This document shows positions 45,498 through 54,014 of a stretch of DNA of 64,000 nucleotides, piece after piece. The notes under the pieces were generated by a model. That model saw only the letters and a list, made by a program, of their open reading frames with translations, had not been told where the DNA came from and did no database searches. The position numbers and the translations under genes are program-made. Position 1 is the stretch's first letter, and every line of letters begins with the position of its first letter. Location: contig NZ_VFOM01000001.1 in the NCBI RefSeq assembly GCF_006716125.1, positions 868,001-932,000 on the forward strand, written 5' to 3'. This stretch comes from Homoserinimonas aerilata. GTDB lineage: Bacteria; Actinomycetota; Actinomycetes; Actinomycetales; Microbacteriaceae.

Positions 45498-46475
45498 TCA
45501 GGGGAGCAGCAGGATCTTGCCCACGTGCAGAGATGACTCCATGCGCCCGTGAGCGCGTGCCGCGTCGGAGAAGGCGTGACGGCTGTCGATGACGGGTCTG
45601 ATCGCCCCGGACTCCACGAGCGGCCAGGCGTGCGCGCGCAGCTCGCGGATGATCTCGTCCTTCTCCTCGTCGGTGCGGGCCCGCAGCGTCGTACCGTGGA
45701 TGGTGCCCCACTTGCCCATGAGCCTGCGCACGCTCACCGAGCCATCCTCGCCGCTGAGGTTGGCGATGAGCACGATGCGCCCGTGCGGTGCGAGGGCGTC
45801 GATGTTGCGCGCGAGGTAGGCCCCACCGACGGGGTCGAGCACGACATCGGCGCCGCGTCCGTCGGTCTCGGCGAGCATCCGTTCGACGTAGTCCTGAGTG
45901 CGATAGTCGATCAGGATGTCCGCACCGAGCGTGCGGCAGGCCTCCAACTTCTCTGGCGAACCGGCGGTCACGGCGACGGTCGCGCCGAGGGCCTTGGCGA
46001 CCTGGATGGCGGTGGTGCCGATTCCGCTCGAGCCGCCGTGAACGAGGAGGGTCTCGCCAGCCCGCAGGCCGGCCAGCATCACAAGGTTCGACCAGACCGT
46101 GGCCATGGTCTCGGGCAGCGCGGCGGCGTCGATCAGATCGACCCCGGCCGGAATGGGCAGCGCGTGGCTCGCCCGCACCGTCACCGCAGTGGCATACCCG
46201 CCGGCCGGCAGCAGCGCGCATGCCGTGTCGCCCACGCTCCAGCCTTCGACGCCGGCGCCGACCGCCGCAATGGTGCCTGAGACCTCGAGCCCGGGCCATG
46301 GCGGCGCGCCGGGCGGTGAGGGATAGTGGCCTTCCCTCTGGTTGATGTCGGCACGGTTGACTCCGGCTGCCGCCACCGTGAGCAGCAGTTCGCCGGGCCC
46401 CGCAACGCGGTCCGGCACCTCCGTGAGGGTGAGGGCGTCGGGCCCGCCGGACTCTGGAACGGTAATGGCCTGCAT
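45498..46475 (-). CDS. NADPH:quinone oxidoreductase family (zinc-free MDR)
   Basis: A 325-residue medium-chain reductase. It has the GroES-like N-terminus (AAGVNRADINQREGHYP) and the NADPH site VHGGSSGIGTTAIQVAKALGA. No catalytic zinc cysteines are seen, which fits the quinone/enoyl reductase group. It reduces a quinone or enone; substrate not defined. GGAGG is upstream of ATG 46475; longer in-frame starts lack support. It is divergent from the next gene. Confidence 0.88.
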   Translation of the reverse strand: MQAITVPESGGPDALTLTEVPDRVAGPGELLLTVAAAGVNRADINQREGHYPSPPGAPPWPGLEVSGTIAAVGAGVEGWSVGDTACALLPAGGYATAVTVRASHALPIPAGVDLIDAAALPETMATVWSNLVMLAGLRAGETLLVHGGSSGIGTTAIQVAKALGATVAVTAGSPEKLEACRTLGADILIDYRTQDYVERMLAETDGRGADVVLDPVGGAYLARNIDALAPHGRIVLIANLSGEDGSVSVRRLMGKWGTIHGTTLRARTDEEKDEIIRELRAHAWPLVESGAIRPVIDSRHAFSDAARAHGRMESSLHVGKILLLP

Positions 46476-46504
46476 GCCTCCACGGTATGCGCTCTTCGAG
46501 GCGA

Positions 46505-46510
46505 TAGCGT
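46505..46510 (+). promoter_or_regulatory. Candidate leaderless -10 (TAGCGT)
   Basis: TAGCGT is followed by 6 nt and the ATG at 46517. It lies in the 41-nt gap between divergent starts. Confidence 0.45.
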
Positions 46511-46516
46511 TTAGCC

Positions 46517-46996
46517 ATGCACACACCTCTGTCGGCGCATCACCTCGCCGAAGTGTTGCCGGGGAGCTGGGTCGTCAAGGCCACGAACATGAAGATGTGG
46601 CTCGACGGTCGCCGCCGTGACCCCATCCTGAGATATTCGATCGCACAGACGGCGCCTCTCGTCTTCAACGAGAGCGTCGAATTCGTGCAGGCAGATGGCA
46701 AGCCGTCGACGGTGACAGGCAAGTCCCGCGAGATCGCCGGCGAGTTCGTCTGGCATGGCAGCGGCATTCTGCGGGTCGTCGCGGGGCGTTGGCAGGCCAC
46801 CGGAAGCTGCCATGGGGGCGACGCCATCGTGATCCGCTACCGGCGTACGCCGCTCGTGCCGAGCGGGCTCAGTGTTCTCGTGCGAGAGGGCGCGGTCGTT
46901 GAGGAGCTCAGGGCCGAGGTCGCCCACCACGCCCATGACCTTGGCCTGGGTCTCGAAGACTTCGCCACCCTCAACTGGCACCTCGAGCAGGTCTGA
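46517..46996 (+). CDS. Hypothetical protein
   Basis: A 159-residue soluble protein with no recognised family. Alternating beta-like stretches (GSWVVKATNMKMWL, LVFNESVEFVQ, IAGEFVWHGSGILRVVAGRWQATGS, GLSVLVREGAVVEELRAEV) look like a lipocalin or similar beta barrel. The start at 46517 follows the leaderless layout. It is convergent with the FUSC gene. Confidence 0.65.
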   Translation: MHTPLSAHHLAEVLPGSWVVKATNMKMWLDGRRRDPILRYSIAQTAPLVFNESVEFVQADGKPSTVTGKSREIAGEFVWHGSGILRVVAGRWQATGSCHGGDAIVIRYRRTPLVPSGLSVLVREGAVVEELRAEVAHHAHDLGLGLEDFATLNWHLEQV

Positions 46997-47014
46997 GCGA
47001 CCCCGCGACTGATC

Positions 47015-48103
47015 TCAGTCGGCCGTCGTGCCGCCGATGATCTCCTCGCGCACGCGACGCAGGTCCTCCATGAGGGATCCGATGAGTACCCAGTGCTGCG
47101 GATGCGGCACCGCGATGACGAGCGGTGCGGTCAGCGCGGGCAGTTCCGACGTGATGGTGGCGACCTTCCCCGCGGCGTCGAGCTTGTCGATGGGGGGGCC
47201 CGCGAGAAGGCGCAGGTCGTGGGCCGCCCTGGTCAGCTCGGTGGCGATCGAGCGCGCCATGGGTTCCTCGGGGAGGTGCTCGTCGTAGTGGTCGTGCAGG
47301 GCCCTCGTCATGCCCAGTACGCGCGTCACGAGCACGGTGAGTCGCGCAAGCAGTTCGCGGTCTCGGGCGAGGCGTTGCCGGTGCCGCCCGCCGCGCGGAT
47401 TCAGAAGCAGGCTCTCCTCGGCCCGTGTGACGGACTCTGCGGCAGAGAACTGCAGCGGACGCAGCGTGCGGGCGTGGGCGAGCATCGAGCTCAGCTGGGT
47501 GCCGCTCGTCGGTGTCGTGAGCGCATCGGCGAGCCCGTCGAGGGTTGCGGCGACGCGCGATGCGAGGCGCTGCACGGCCGTCGTCGCCGGCCCGAGGAGC
47601 ACCGGTGGCACGATCGCGAAGTTCACGATGAGGGCGACGATGACGCCGATGATGGTCTCGATGATTCGTTCGAGGGAGTACTGCGGATTGTGGCCGCCGC
47701 CGATCGCCAGAACCAGCATGGCGCTGATCGGTATCTGGTTCGCCGAGCCCGGGGTCAGTTGGAGAGCCCAGGCGAGCAGCAGCGCGACGACGATGATCGC
47801 CAGCACGATCCAGCTGGAGGAGCCGAACAGGAGCCCGGCCCCATAGGCGAGAACGACGCCGAGGATGACCCCGAGGCTGCGCTCCAAACCCTTGGCCAGC
47901 GACTGGTTCACGCTCGGCTGCACGACCAGCAGGGCAGCGATGGCGGCGAAGATCGGAAGCGGTTGGTCGAGGAGAACATTGCATACCAACCACGAGAGCA
48001 CCGCAGCAATCGAGGTCTTCACAACCTGGAGCAGCGGCCCTCGGGACGACGATCGAACGTGGCCCACCGTCTTCACGGCGCCGGAGAACGTGAACCGTCG
48101 CAT
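47015..48103 (-). CDS. FUSC/aromatic acid exporter family membrane protein
   Basis: A 362-residue protein with an N-terminal membrane half of six helices: PLPIFAAIAALLVVQPSVNQSLAKG and VILGVVLAYGAGLLFG, then ISAMLVLAIGG and IIGVIVALIVNFAIVPP. This repeats the FUSC/ArAE pattern. A cytoplasmic helical half (about 190-362) follows. Relatives export aromatic acids or phosphorus compounds, though the substrate is unknown. I chose ATG 48103; TACGGT-N7 precedes it and the seven intervening bases are G. Confidence 0.85.
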   Translation of the reverse strand: MRRFTFSGAVKTVGHVRSSSRGPLLQVVKTSIAAVLSWLVCNVLLDQPLPIFAAIAALLVVQPSVNQSLAKGLERSLGVILGVVLAYGAGLLFGSSSWIVLAIIVVALLLAWALQLTPGSANQIPISAMLVLAIGGGHNPQYSLERIIETIIGVIVALIVNFAIVPPVLLGPATTAVQRLASRVAATLDGLADALTTPTSGTQLSSMLAHARTLRPLQFSAAESVTRAEESLLLNPRGGRHRQRLARDRELLARLTVLVTRVLGMTRALHDHYDEHLPEEPMARSIATELTRAAHDLRLLAGPPIDKLDAAGKVATITSELPALTAPLVIAVPHPQHWVLIGSLMEDLRRVREEIIGGTTAD

Positions 48104-48110
48104 CCCCCCC

Positions 48111-48116
48111 ACCGTA
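48111..48116 (-). promoter_or_regulatory. Candidate leaderless -10 (TACGGT) of the FUSC gene
   Basis: On the minus strand TACGGT is followed by seven G residues and ATG 48103. The G-run could also act as a ribosome site. Confidence 0.4.
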
Positions 48117-48147
48117 CCGTTCGCGCGTTCGGGTCAGCTGCGCCGAG

Positions 48148-48468
48148 CTACTCGAGTGGCAGTGTCGGCAGCTGCAGGTCTGCGGGGAACTCGGGCGCTT
48201 CGGCGACCTGCCCGCGCTCCGACTCATCGGCGTTGGCGGCGATGCTCACGAGCGAGCTCGCCATCATGAGTGTGAGCAGCAGCACGACGAGCGCGAATGA
48301 CGCTCCGACCACGCCGTGCGCCACGGTGAGACCGGATGCGACACGAAGGCGACGCAGATCGACGGCGATGACGGCGAGCACGACAACGGCTGTGGCGAGT
48401 GTGACGACAAGGGTGAACGCTTCGGGGTTCACCTGCCACGCCAGCATCGCAGGAACGGCTGAGCTCAT
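48148..48468 (-). CDS. Small two-helix membrane protein, hypothetical
   Basis: A 106-residue protein with two hydrophobic helices (FTLVVTLATAVVVLAVIAVDL and GASFALVVLLLTLMMASSLV) and an acidic, Pro-rich tail. The start is uncertain: ATG 48468 gives a compact protein; an in-frame ATG at 48528 adds 20 residues. No family recognised. It ends 44 nt before the FUSC gene start on the same strand. Confidence 0.55.
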   Translation of the reverse strand: MSSAVPAMLAWQVNPEAFTLVVTLATAVVVLAVIAVDLRRLRVASGLTVAHGVVGASFALVVLLLTLMMASSLVSIAANADESERGQVAEAPEFPADLQLPTLPLE

Positions 48469-48516
48469 ATCGGGTTGGACTCTCGGGTAAGTCGACGACC
48501 GGTTCGGGGGAGCGGT

Positions 48517-48531
48517 CGGATGCTGCATCCG
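48517..48531. repeat. Inverted pair CGGATGC-T-GCATCCG
   Basis: A perfect 7-bp inverted repeat around one T, upstream of a small membrane-protein gene. It is built from the hexamer that is over-represented through the window (see findings). Confidence 0.6.
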
Positions 48532-48651
48532 TCGGATACGTGCGGCAGTTCGGGTGCGCCCGCATCATCGGCAAGCTGAAGTTACCAGCGTCGGAGGGGC
48601 GGGTCAAGCATCCGGGTCAGTGGTGTCGACGGTGTGTCGCTCGCACGACCC

Positions 48652-49803
48652 TCAGGCTGGTTCGGGAGCCGCGGCCGCGATGAGGGGGAGGCCCAGATGC
48701 CTCGCGTAGCGACGGGCCTCTCGATCGAACCGCGCAGAGACTGTGGCGGAGAGGCTGCCGAAGGGTTCGGCGGTGACGGCCACGCCCGAGCGTGCGATGG
48801 TGCGTCGCCAGGTGCCGGCGATGAGCCCACCTGTGACGATCGTGGACAGGAACATCCCGTTCTTGCCCGGAACGATGCGCTGCACATGCTCGGCGGCGAG
48901 CTGCGCCGAACGATCCTGATAGCCGAGCACGAATTCGTCGAAGCCGGCAAGAGCGAAGACCCCGGATGCGGCGGCGGCCGGTCCCGCATCCAGCAGCTCC
49001 GGGGAGAGCAGGTAGTCGCTGCCACCGATCGTGAGCGTCGCCAATTCGCCGCCCACCTGCTCGACGCCGAGCCTCGCATCCGCAAGGGTGAGCCCGGCCC
49101 ACCAGGCCAGGTCGCGAACCGTGGCAGGGCCGTGCCCGGTGAAATATCTGCGGGCGAGCTCGGCGAGGGCCTCTTCTCGCTCCAGCAGCCGGGGAGCACG
49201 GATCCATTCGGATGCGAGCACGAAGCTCTGCCTCTGGGCCTGATTGCCTGCGCCCTGCAGGGGCGGGCCGAGGCAGATGACGCCGGTCTGGGCGAGATGC
49301 CAGAGCAGGTGGTAGCCACGCTGCTCCTCCGGCGCGATGCCGACAGAACGGAACAGCTCGTACATCTCTGGCCTTGTGAGCATCCGGTTGCCCGTGAGCG
49401 CGCCGAGAACGGCGTCACGAGCCACCGCGAACTCGCGCGGGCCGAGCCCGGCCGCCGCATGGGTGGTGCTCGCCGAGCGCAGGAGGCGCTCGGTCGTGAG
49501 CGACTGGATCCAGCCGAGATCCTCGGGAGCGGTCAGGTGCAGGGTGCCGCGCATGGGCCAGGAACGCACGATACTGCCGTCGGTGAGGGCCTGCAGGACA
49601 TGCGCAGCTGTGCCGCCCGGCAGCCGGAGTGCGACGGCCCAGACCGACGCGGGAAAGTCCTGGGCCTGCATCGCGAGCATCCGTCTGACGACGTCTGCGG
49701 GCCGGGAGATCGCGGCAGACGGGCGTGCCGCCACAAGCTGCGCGGTGAGGCGGAGCCGTGCCAGCCGCGTGCGCTCCTTCATCGTCAGCGAGGCATCCGT
49801 CAT
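48652..49803 (-). CDS. Winged-helix protein of the AlkZ/YcaQ (HTH_42) family
   Basis: A 383-residue protein. MLAMQAQDFPASVWAVALR holds the QAQ motif seen in AlkZ-type DNA glycosylases (QxQ) close to the start, SWPMRGTLHL follows, and RYFTGHGPATVRDLAWWAGLT is a later conserved HTH_42 segment. AlkZ unhooks bulky or crosslinked bases; near relatives outside toxin clusters are AlkZ-like proteins of unknown target. No toxin biosynthetic genes are here. GAGGGA precedes ATG 49803. Confidence 0.82.
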   Translation of the reverse strand: MTDASLTMKERTRLARLRLTAQLVAARPSAAISRPADVVRRMLAMQAQDFPASVWAVALRLPGGTAAHVLQALTDGSIVRSWPMRGTLHLTAPEDLGWIQSLTTERLLRSASTTHAAAGLGPREFAVARDAVLGALTGNRMLTRPEMYELFRSVGIAPEEQRGYHLLWHLAQTGVICLGPPLQGAGNQAQRQSFVLASEWIRAPRLLEREEALAELARRYFTGHGPATVRDLAWWAGLTLADARLGVEQVGGELATLTIGGSDYLLSPELLDAGPAAAASGVFALAGFDEFVLGYQDRSAQLAAEHVQRIVPGKNGMFLSTIVTGGLIAGTWRRTIARSGVAVTAEPFGSLSATVSARFDREARRYARHLGLPLIAAAAPEPA

Positions 49804-49842
49804 TCCCTCAGTATGCCGCCCGCCTCCGACATCCCGACTGGC

Positions 49843-51627
49843 TCAGGATGCCTTCGCGACGGCCCTCTCAATCGCGCCGGCCGCACGCACGAGCGCGAGA
49901 TGCGACAGCGCCTGCGGAGTGTTGCCGACCTGTCGTTGCTCGTCGACGTCGTACTCCTCCGAGAGCAGACCGACATCGTTGCAGAAACCGACAAGCCGAT
50001 CCATGAGCGATGTGGCGTCATCGATCCTGCCTGAGCACGCGTACTGCTCGACCAGCCAGAACGAACAGGCAAGGAACGGATGCTCGCCGGGCGGCAGACC
50101 GTCGACGTTCTCCTCCGTGCGGTACCGCAGCAGCAGGCCGTCGCGCAGCAGGGTGCGCTCCATCTCGGCGACGGTGCCCAGCATCCGCGGGTCGTCGTAG
50201 TCGAGGTAGCCGACATGGCTCAGCTGCAGAAGGGATGCGTCCACGCCCGCTCCGCCATAGAACTGCGTGTAGGCGCCGAGGTCGCTGTCGAAGCCCTCGG
50301 TCTCGATCTCCTCGGCGATGCGATCACGCAGTCGCTCCCAGTGATCATCGGGGCCGGGCAGGCCGTGCACTCGAACGCCTTCGATCGCGCAGTCGAGGGC
50401 CGCCCAGAGCATCACGCGCGAGTGCGTGAAATGGCGCAGCGGGCCGCGGATCTCCCAGATGCCGTTGTCCGGCCTCTGCCAGTTGTCCTCGACGTAGCTC
50501 ATGATGGCCCGCTGGAGCGGCCACGAGAACCGCCCCTCCTCGATGCCGGCCTCTCGTGCGCGGCGGAGGGCGATCATCACCTCGCCGAAGACATCACCCT
50601 GGTACTGCGTGAACGCCGCGTTGCCCTGACGCACGGGGGCGGCGCCCTCATAGCCGGGCAGGCTGTCGATCGTGCGCTCCGTGAGTTCGCGTTCGCCCGC
50701 GATTCCGTACATGATCTGGATGTCCGCGGGGTCTCCCGCGATCGCTCTCAGCAGCCAGCCGCGCCAGTGTTCGACCTCGTCTGTGAAGCCGCGCTGCACG
50801 AGCGCCTCGACCGCGAGTGAGGCGTCTCGCAGCCACACGAAGCGGTAGTCCCAGTTGCGCACCCCGCCCCACTGCTCGGGGAGGCTCGTCGTTGCCGCGG
50901 CGACGACACCGCCCGTGTCCTCGTGTGTGAGCGCCCGCAGCACGAGGAGCGATCGCTGCACGGCGTCGGCATAGGCGCCCCCGACGTCGACAGCGGATGC
51001 CCATTTCGTCCACCAGTCGATCGTGTTGCGGAGGCTCTTCTCGACCTCGAGCGGCGGCGGCACTTCGCGATGAGACGGGTACCAGTGCAGCGTCAGGTCG
51101 GCTGTCTCGCCTTCGGCGACCGTGAAGTTGCAGGCGTGCATGTGATCGGATGCGGTGAGTCTCGGCCCGCGCACGACGACGGCGTCGGGGCCGGCGACCG
51201 CGATCAGGGCGTTTCCCTGTTTCTCCGGCCTCTGGCGGATCCAGGGCACGGCGTCGGCGTAGCCGAAACGGATGCGCAGCTCCTGACGCATCTCGACCGT
51301 GCCGCTCAGGCCCGTCACGCGGCGTACGACGTCTGCGCGCCTGTCGCCGTGCGGCATGAACTCGGTGACCTCGACCTCACCTGTTGCGGTGCGCCAGCGG
51401 GTGACGAGCACGAAGGTGTTCTCGATGTAACGACGTGAACTCTCGATGACGTCGCCGACCGGGGCGAGCATCCATCGGCCGTGGTCCTCGGTGCCGAGGA
51501 GCGCCCCGAACATCGACGGGGAGTCGAATCGCGGAAAGCAGAGCCAGTCGATGCCGCCGTCGCTTCCGATCAGTGCCGCTGTGTGGCAGTCGCTGATCAA
51601 TGCATAGTCTTCGATCTTCCTAGCCAT
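49843..51627 (-). CDS. GH15 family glycoside hydrolase (glucoamylase/trehalase type)
   Basis: A 594-residue enzyme. SDCHTAALIGSDGGIDWLCFPRFDSPSMFGALLG is the GH15 N-terminal domain; the catalytic (alpha/alpha)6 barrel has NWDYRFVWLRDASLAVEAL, GIWEIRGPLRHFTHSRVMLWAAL (with the candidate acid Glu) and EEYDVDEQRQVGNTPQALSHLAL. Actinobacterial members include trehalases. No signal peptide is present, so it is cytoplasmic. It is divergent from zwf with 29 nt between starts. Confidence 0.92.
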   Translation of the reverse strand: MARKIEDYALISDCHTAALIGSDGGIDWLCFPRFDSPSMFGALLGTEDHGRWMLAPVGDVIESSRRYIENTFVLVTRWRTATGEVEVTEFMPHGDRRADVVRRVTGLSGTVEMRQELRIRFGYADAVPWIRQRPEKQGNALIAVAGPDAVVVRGPRLTASDHMHACNFTVAEGETADLTLHWYPSHREVPPPLEVEKSLRNTIDWWTKWASAVDVGGAYADAVQRSLLVLRALTHEDTGGVVAAATTSLPEQWGGVRNWDYRFVWLRDASLAVEALVQRGFTDEVEHWRGWLLRAIAGDPADIQIMYGIAGERELTERTIDSLPGYEGAAPVRQGNAAFTQYQGDVFGEVMIALRRAREAGIEEGRFSWPLQRAIMSYVEDNWQRPDNGIWEIRGPLRHFTHSRVMLWAALDCAIEGVRVHGLPGPDDHWERLRDRIAEEIETEGFDSDLGAYTQFYGGAGVDASLLQLSHVGYLDYDDPRMLGTVAEMERTLLRDGLLLRYRTEENVDGLPPGEHPFLACSFWLVEQYACSGRIDDATSLMDRLVGFCNDVGLLSEEYDVDEQRQVGNTPQALSHLALVRAAGAIERAVAKAS

Positions 51628-51644
51628 CGTCCAATGTTTGCACG

Positions 51645-51650
51645 TAGCGT
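51645..51650 (+). promoter_or_regulatory. Candidate leaderless -10 (TAGCGT) of zwf
   Basis: TAGCGT is followed by 6 nt and ATG 51657, with no Shine-Dalgarno sequence. The gap to the divergent GH15 start is only 29 nt. Confidence 0.5.
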
Positions 51651-51656
51651 GAAGCG

Positions 51657-53042
51657 ATGACTGTGAAGATCGATGTTCTGGTTGTCCTGGGTGCCGGTGG
51701 CGACCTGACGAGCCGCCTTCTCCTTCCGGGGTTGGGGCAGCTGCTTGCTTCGGGTCAGGCCGATGGTCTGACGCTGATCGGGGTGGGGCAGGATGCGCTG
51801 TCGGATGACGAATGGCGGGAGCGCGTCACACGGTCGTTCGAGAGCGGCGCCGCCGAGGGTGCCGAGCCTTCCCGGGTGGCCGCACAAACGGCCTGGCTCA
51901 CGGCGGATGTGACGGATGCCGAGGGGCTGAGAAGCGTGATCGCCGCGGTTGATGGCACCCCCGCGTTCTATTTCGCGCTGCCTCCCGCGGTCGCCGTCGC
52001 GGTGGTGAAGACGATGGCGGAGATCGGGGTTCCTGAGGGCACAGTGCTCGCGCTCGAGAAGCCGTTCGGAACAGATCTTGCGAGTGCCCAGGCGTTCAAC
52101 GCCCTACTGGCGAGGGTGGTGCCGGAGAACAGCGTGCACAGGGTCGATCACTTTCTTGGCAAGTCGACGGTGCTCAATCTGATCGGTCTGCGTTTCGCGA
52201 ACCGCTTCTTCGAGCAGTCGTGGAACAGGGATGCCATCGAGCGCGTCGACATCGTCTTCGACGAGAACCTCGCCCTTGAGGGCCGGGCCGGATACTACGA
52301 TCATGCCGGTGCGCTGGTGGACATGATCCAGAGCCATCTGCTGCAGGTGCTGGCCCTCGTCGCGATGGAGCCGCCGTCGACGCTCGACCCCGACGATCTG
52401 AGGGGCTCGATCGCGCAGGTGCTGCGCGCGGTCCGGCCGCAGGATGATGACCCTCGCCGATCGAGCAGGCGCGCCAGGTACACGCCGGGCACGATCGGCG
52501 GCCGACGCCTGCCCTCCTACGCCGATGAGAAGGGCGTCGATCCGGAGAACGGCACCGAGACCCTGGCGGAGATGACGGTCACCGTCGACAACTGGCGGTG
52601 GGCCGGCGTGCCGTTCACCCTGCGTTCCGGCAAGGCCCTCGCCGATCGCCGCAAGGAGATCGTGGTGACGTTTCGTGAGGTGCCTCACCTGCCGGAGGGG
52701 CTGTCGGGGCGGGTGGGCCCGAGTCGACTGCGCCTTGTGCTCGGCCCCGATCGGATCGAGTTCGACGTCGCGATGAACGGGGAGGACGATCCCTTCCAAC
52801 TGGATCAGGTCACGCTGTCCGCCGAATTCGGCGCGGGGCGGTTGGGCCCCTATGGCGAGGTCCTGTCCGGCATCCTGTCGAGCGATCCGACGTTGTCGCT
52901 GCGCGCCGATGTCGTCGAGCAGTGTTGGCGGATCGTCGAGCCTGTTCTCGCAGTCTGGAGGAACGGCGATGTGCCGCTCGAGGAGTACCCGGCCGGCTCG
53001 GCAGGCCCGGCCGCATGGTCCGCCGTGCCTCCGAAGGCCTAG
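51657..53042 (+). CDS. zwf: Glucose-6-phosphate dehydrogenase
   Basis: A 461-residue enzyme that oxidises glucose 6-phosphate at the start of the pentose phosphate path. GAGGDLTSR (12-20) is the NADP loop; the substrate site RVDHFLGK (about 161-168) differs by Phe from the usual DHYLGK; the second substrate segment holds RAGYYDHAGALVDMIQSH. Not in the usual opcA/pgl operon, so it may be a second Zwf copy. A 16-bp duplication covers the stop. Divergent from GH15. Confidence 0.93.
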   Translation: MTVKIDVLVVLGAGGDLTSRLLLPGLGQLLASGQADGLTLIGVGQDALSDDEWRERVTRSFESGAAEGAEPSRVAAQTAWLTADVTDAEGLRSVIAAVDGTPAFYFALPPAVAVAVVKTMAEIGVPEGTVLALEKPFGTDLASAQAFNALLARVVPENSVHRVDHFLGKSTVLNLIGLRFANRFFEQSWNRDAIERVDIVFDENLALEGRAGYYDHAGALVDMIQSHLLQVLALVAMEPPSTLDPDDLRGSIAQVLRAVRPQDDDPRRSSRRARYTPGTIGGRRLPSYADEKGVDPENGTETLAEMTVTVDNWRWAGVPFTLRSGKALADRRKEIVVTFREVPHLPEGLSGRVGPSRLRLVLGPDRIEFDVAMNGEDDPFQLDQVTLSAEFGAGRLGPYGEVLSGILSSDPTLSLRADVVEQCWRIVEPVLAVWRNGDVPLEEYPAGSAGPAAWSAVPPKA

Positions 53043-53059
53043 CCCTCCGAAGGCCTAGT
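53028..53059. repeat. 16-bp tandem duplication over the zwf stop codon
   Basis: Units 53028-53043 and 53044-53059 (CCTCCGAAGGCCTAG plus C or T) differ at the last base. Each carries a TAG; the first ends zwf and the second lies over the end of the minus-strand gene. Confidence 0.8.
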
Positions 53060-53924
53060 CCTCCGGGTCGCTCGGGTCGATGGGGGCGTGGTGGTCGCGA
53101 CCGGCCACGCCGCGCTTCCAATAGCCGTCGACGGTGACCCGGGATGCGGGCAGGCCGAGTTCGCGACGCAGGTAGCGGCGGATGGCGACCAGGCCGCCGG
53201 TCTCGCCGGCCACCCAGATGTAGGTGCCGTCGTCGATGGCTCCGGAGTCTCCCATGCCGCGGATGGCGCGCTCGAGCGCTCCATCGCCCTTGGAGAGCCA
53301 GATCACCTGTGCGCGCTGAACGACCTCGGGGTCGAGGTAGACGGCATCGGAGTCGTGGTCGAGCTCGATGAAGGCCGAGATCTCCACGTTCTCCGGCAGC
53401 ATGGCGATCCAGCGTGCGACGGCGGGCAGCGCGCTCTCATCCGCACCGAGGAGAACCTTCGTCATGCCGGTGGGCGCTGGCCGCGAGCCGCGCGGGCCCG
53501 CGACGACGAGGGCGTCGCCCACCTTCGCCTTTGACGCCCATGCGGTGGCCGGGGCGGTGTCGCCGTGCACGACGAAGTCGAGTTCGAGGCTCGCGGGGGA
53601 GTCGGCTGTGGCAGGCCGGAAGCTTCGCGGCGTGTAGTCGCGCGAGATGACGGTTCCCTCGCTGGGGCGCGCTGGGCCATCCGGCGTCATGACGGGCACG
53701 GCCAGCTCGCCGCTCGCGGGGTCGGGAAAGAACACCTTCACATGGTCGGCGGGGCCGGTGCTCGCGAAGCCGTCGAGGTCGGCGCCTTCGAGGGTCACTC
53801 GCACGAAGGAGATGCCGATCTGTCGCACCGAGGTGACGGTCAGATGGCGGATCGCGAAGGGATGGCGCTCAACAGGGCCATGTTCGATGGGGCTGTGCTC
53901 GACCACGGGTGTTGCTTCGATCAT
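53055..53924 (-). CDS. Siderophore-interacting protein (FAD-dependent ferric reductase family)
   Basis: A 289-residue protein. It has an FAD-binding ferredoxin-reductase domain (RDYTPRSFRPATAD with the FAD-binding RxYT; HGDTAPATAWASKAKVGD) and a SIP-type NAD(P) domain (LLGADESALPAVARWIAML, WVAGETGGLVAIRRYLRRELGLP, VDGYWKRG). SIPs release iron from ferric siderophores in the cytoplasm. No siderophore transporter is close by. ATG 53924 has GGAGCAGTA upstream. Confidence 0.92.
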   Translation of the reverse strand: MIEATPVVEHSPIEHGPVERHPFAIRHLTVTSVRQIGISFVRVTLEGADLDGFASTGPADHVKVFFPDPASGELAVPVMTPDGPARPSEGTVISRDYTPRSFRPATADSPASLELDFVVHGDTAPATAWASKAKVGDALVVAGPRGSRPAPTGMTKVLLGADESALPAVARWIAMLPENVEISAFIELDHDSDAVYLDPEVVQRAQVIWLSKGDGALERAIRGMGDSGAIDDGTYIWVAGETGGLVAIRRYLRRELGLPASRVTVDGYWKRGVAGRDHHAPIDPSDPED

Positions 53925-54014
53925 TACTGCTCCAAGATGCGGGCGGACGGGGATGGCCCGGCCATCCACGCTAGCGCATGGTCTGGAGATGCGGCCGGCC
54001 CGAAGCGGGGGCGC

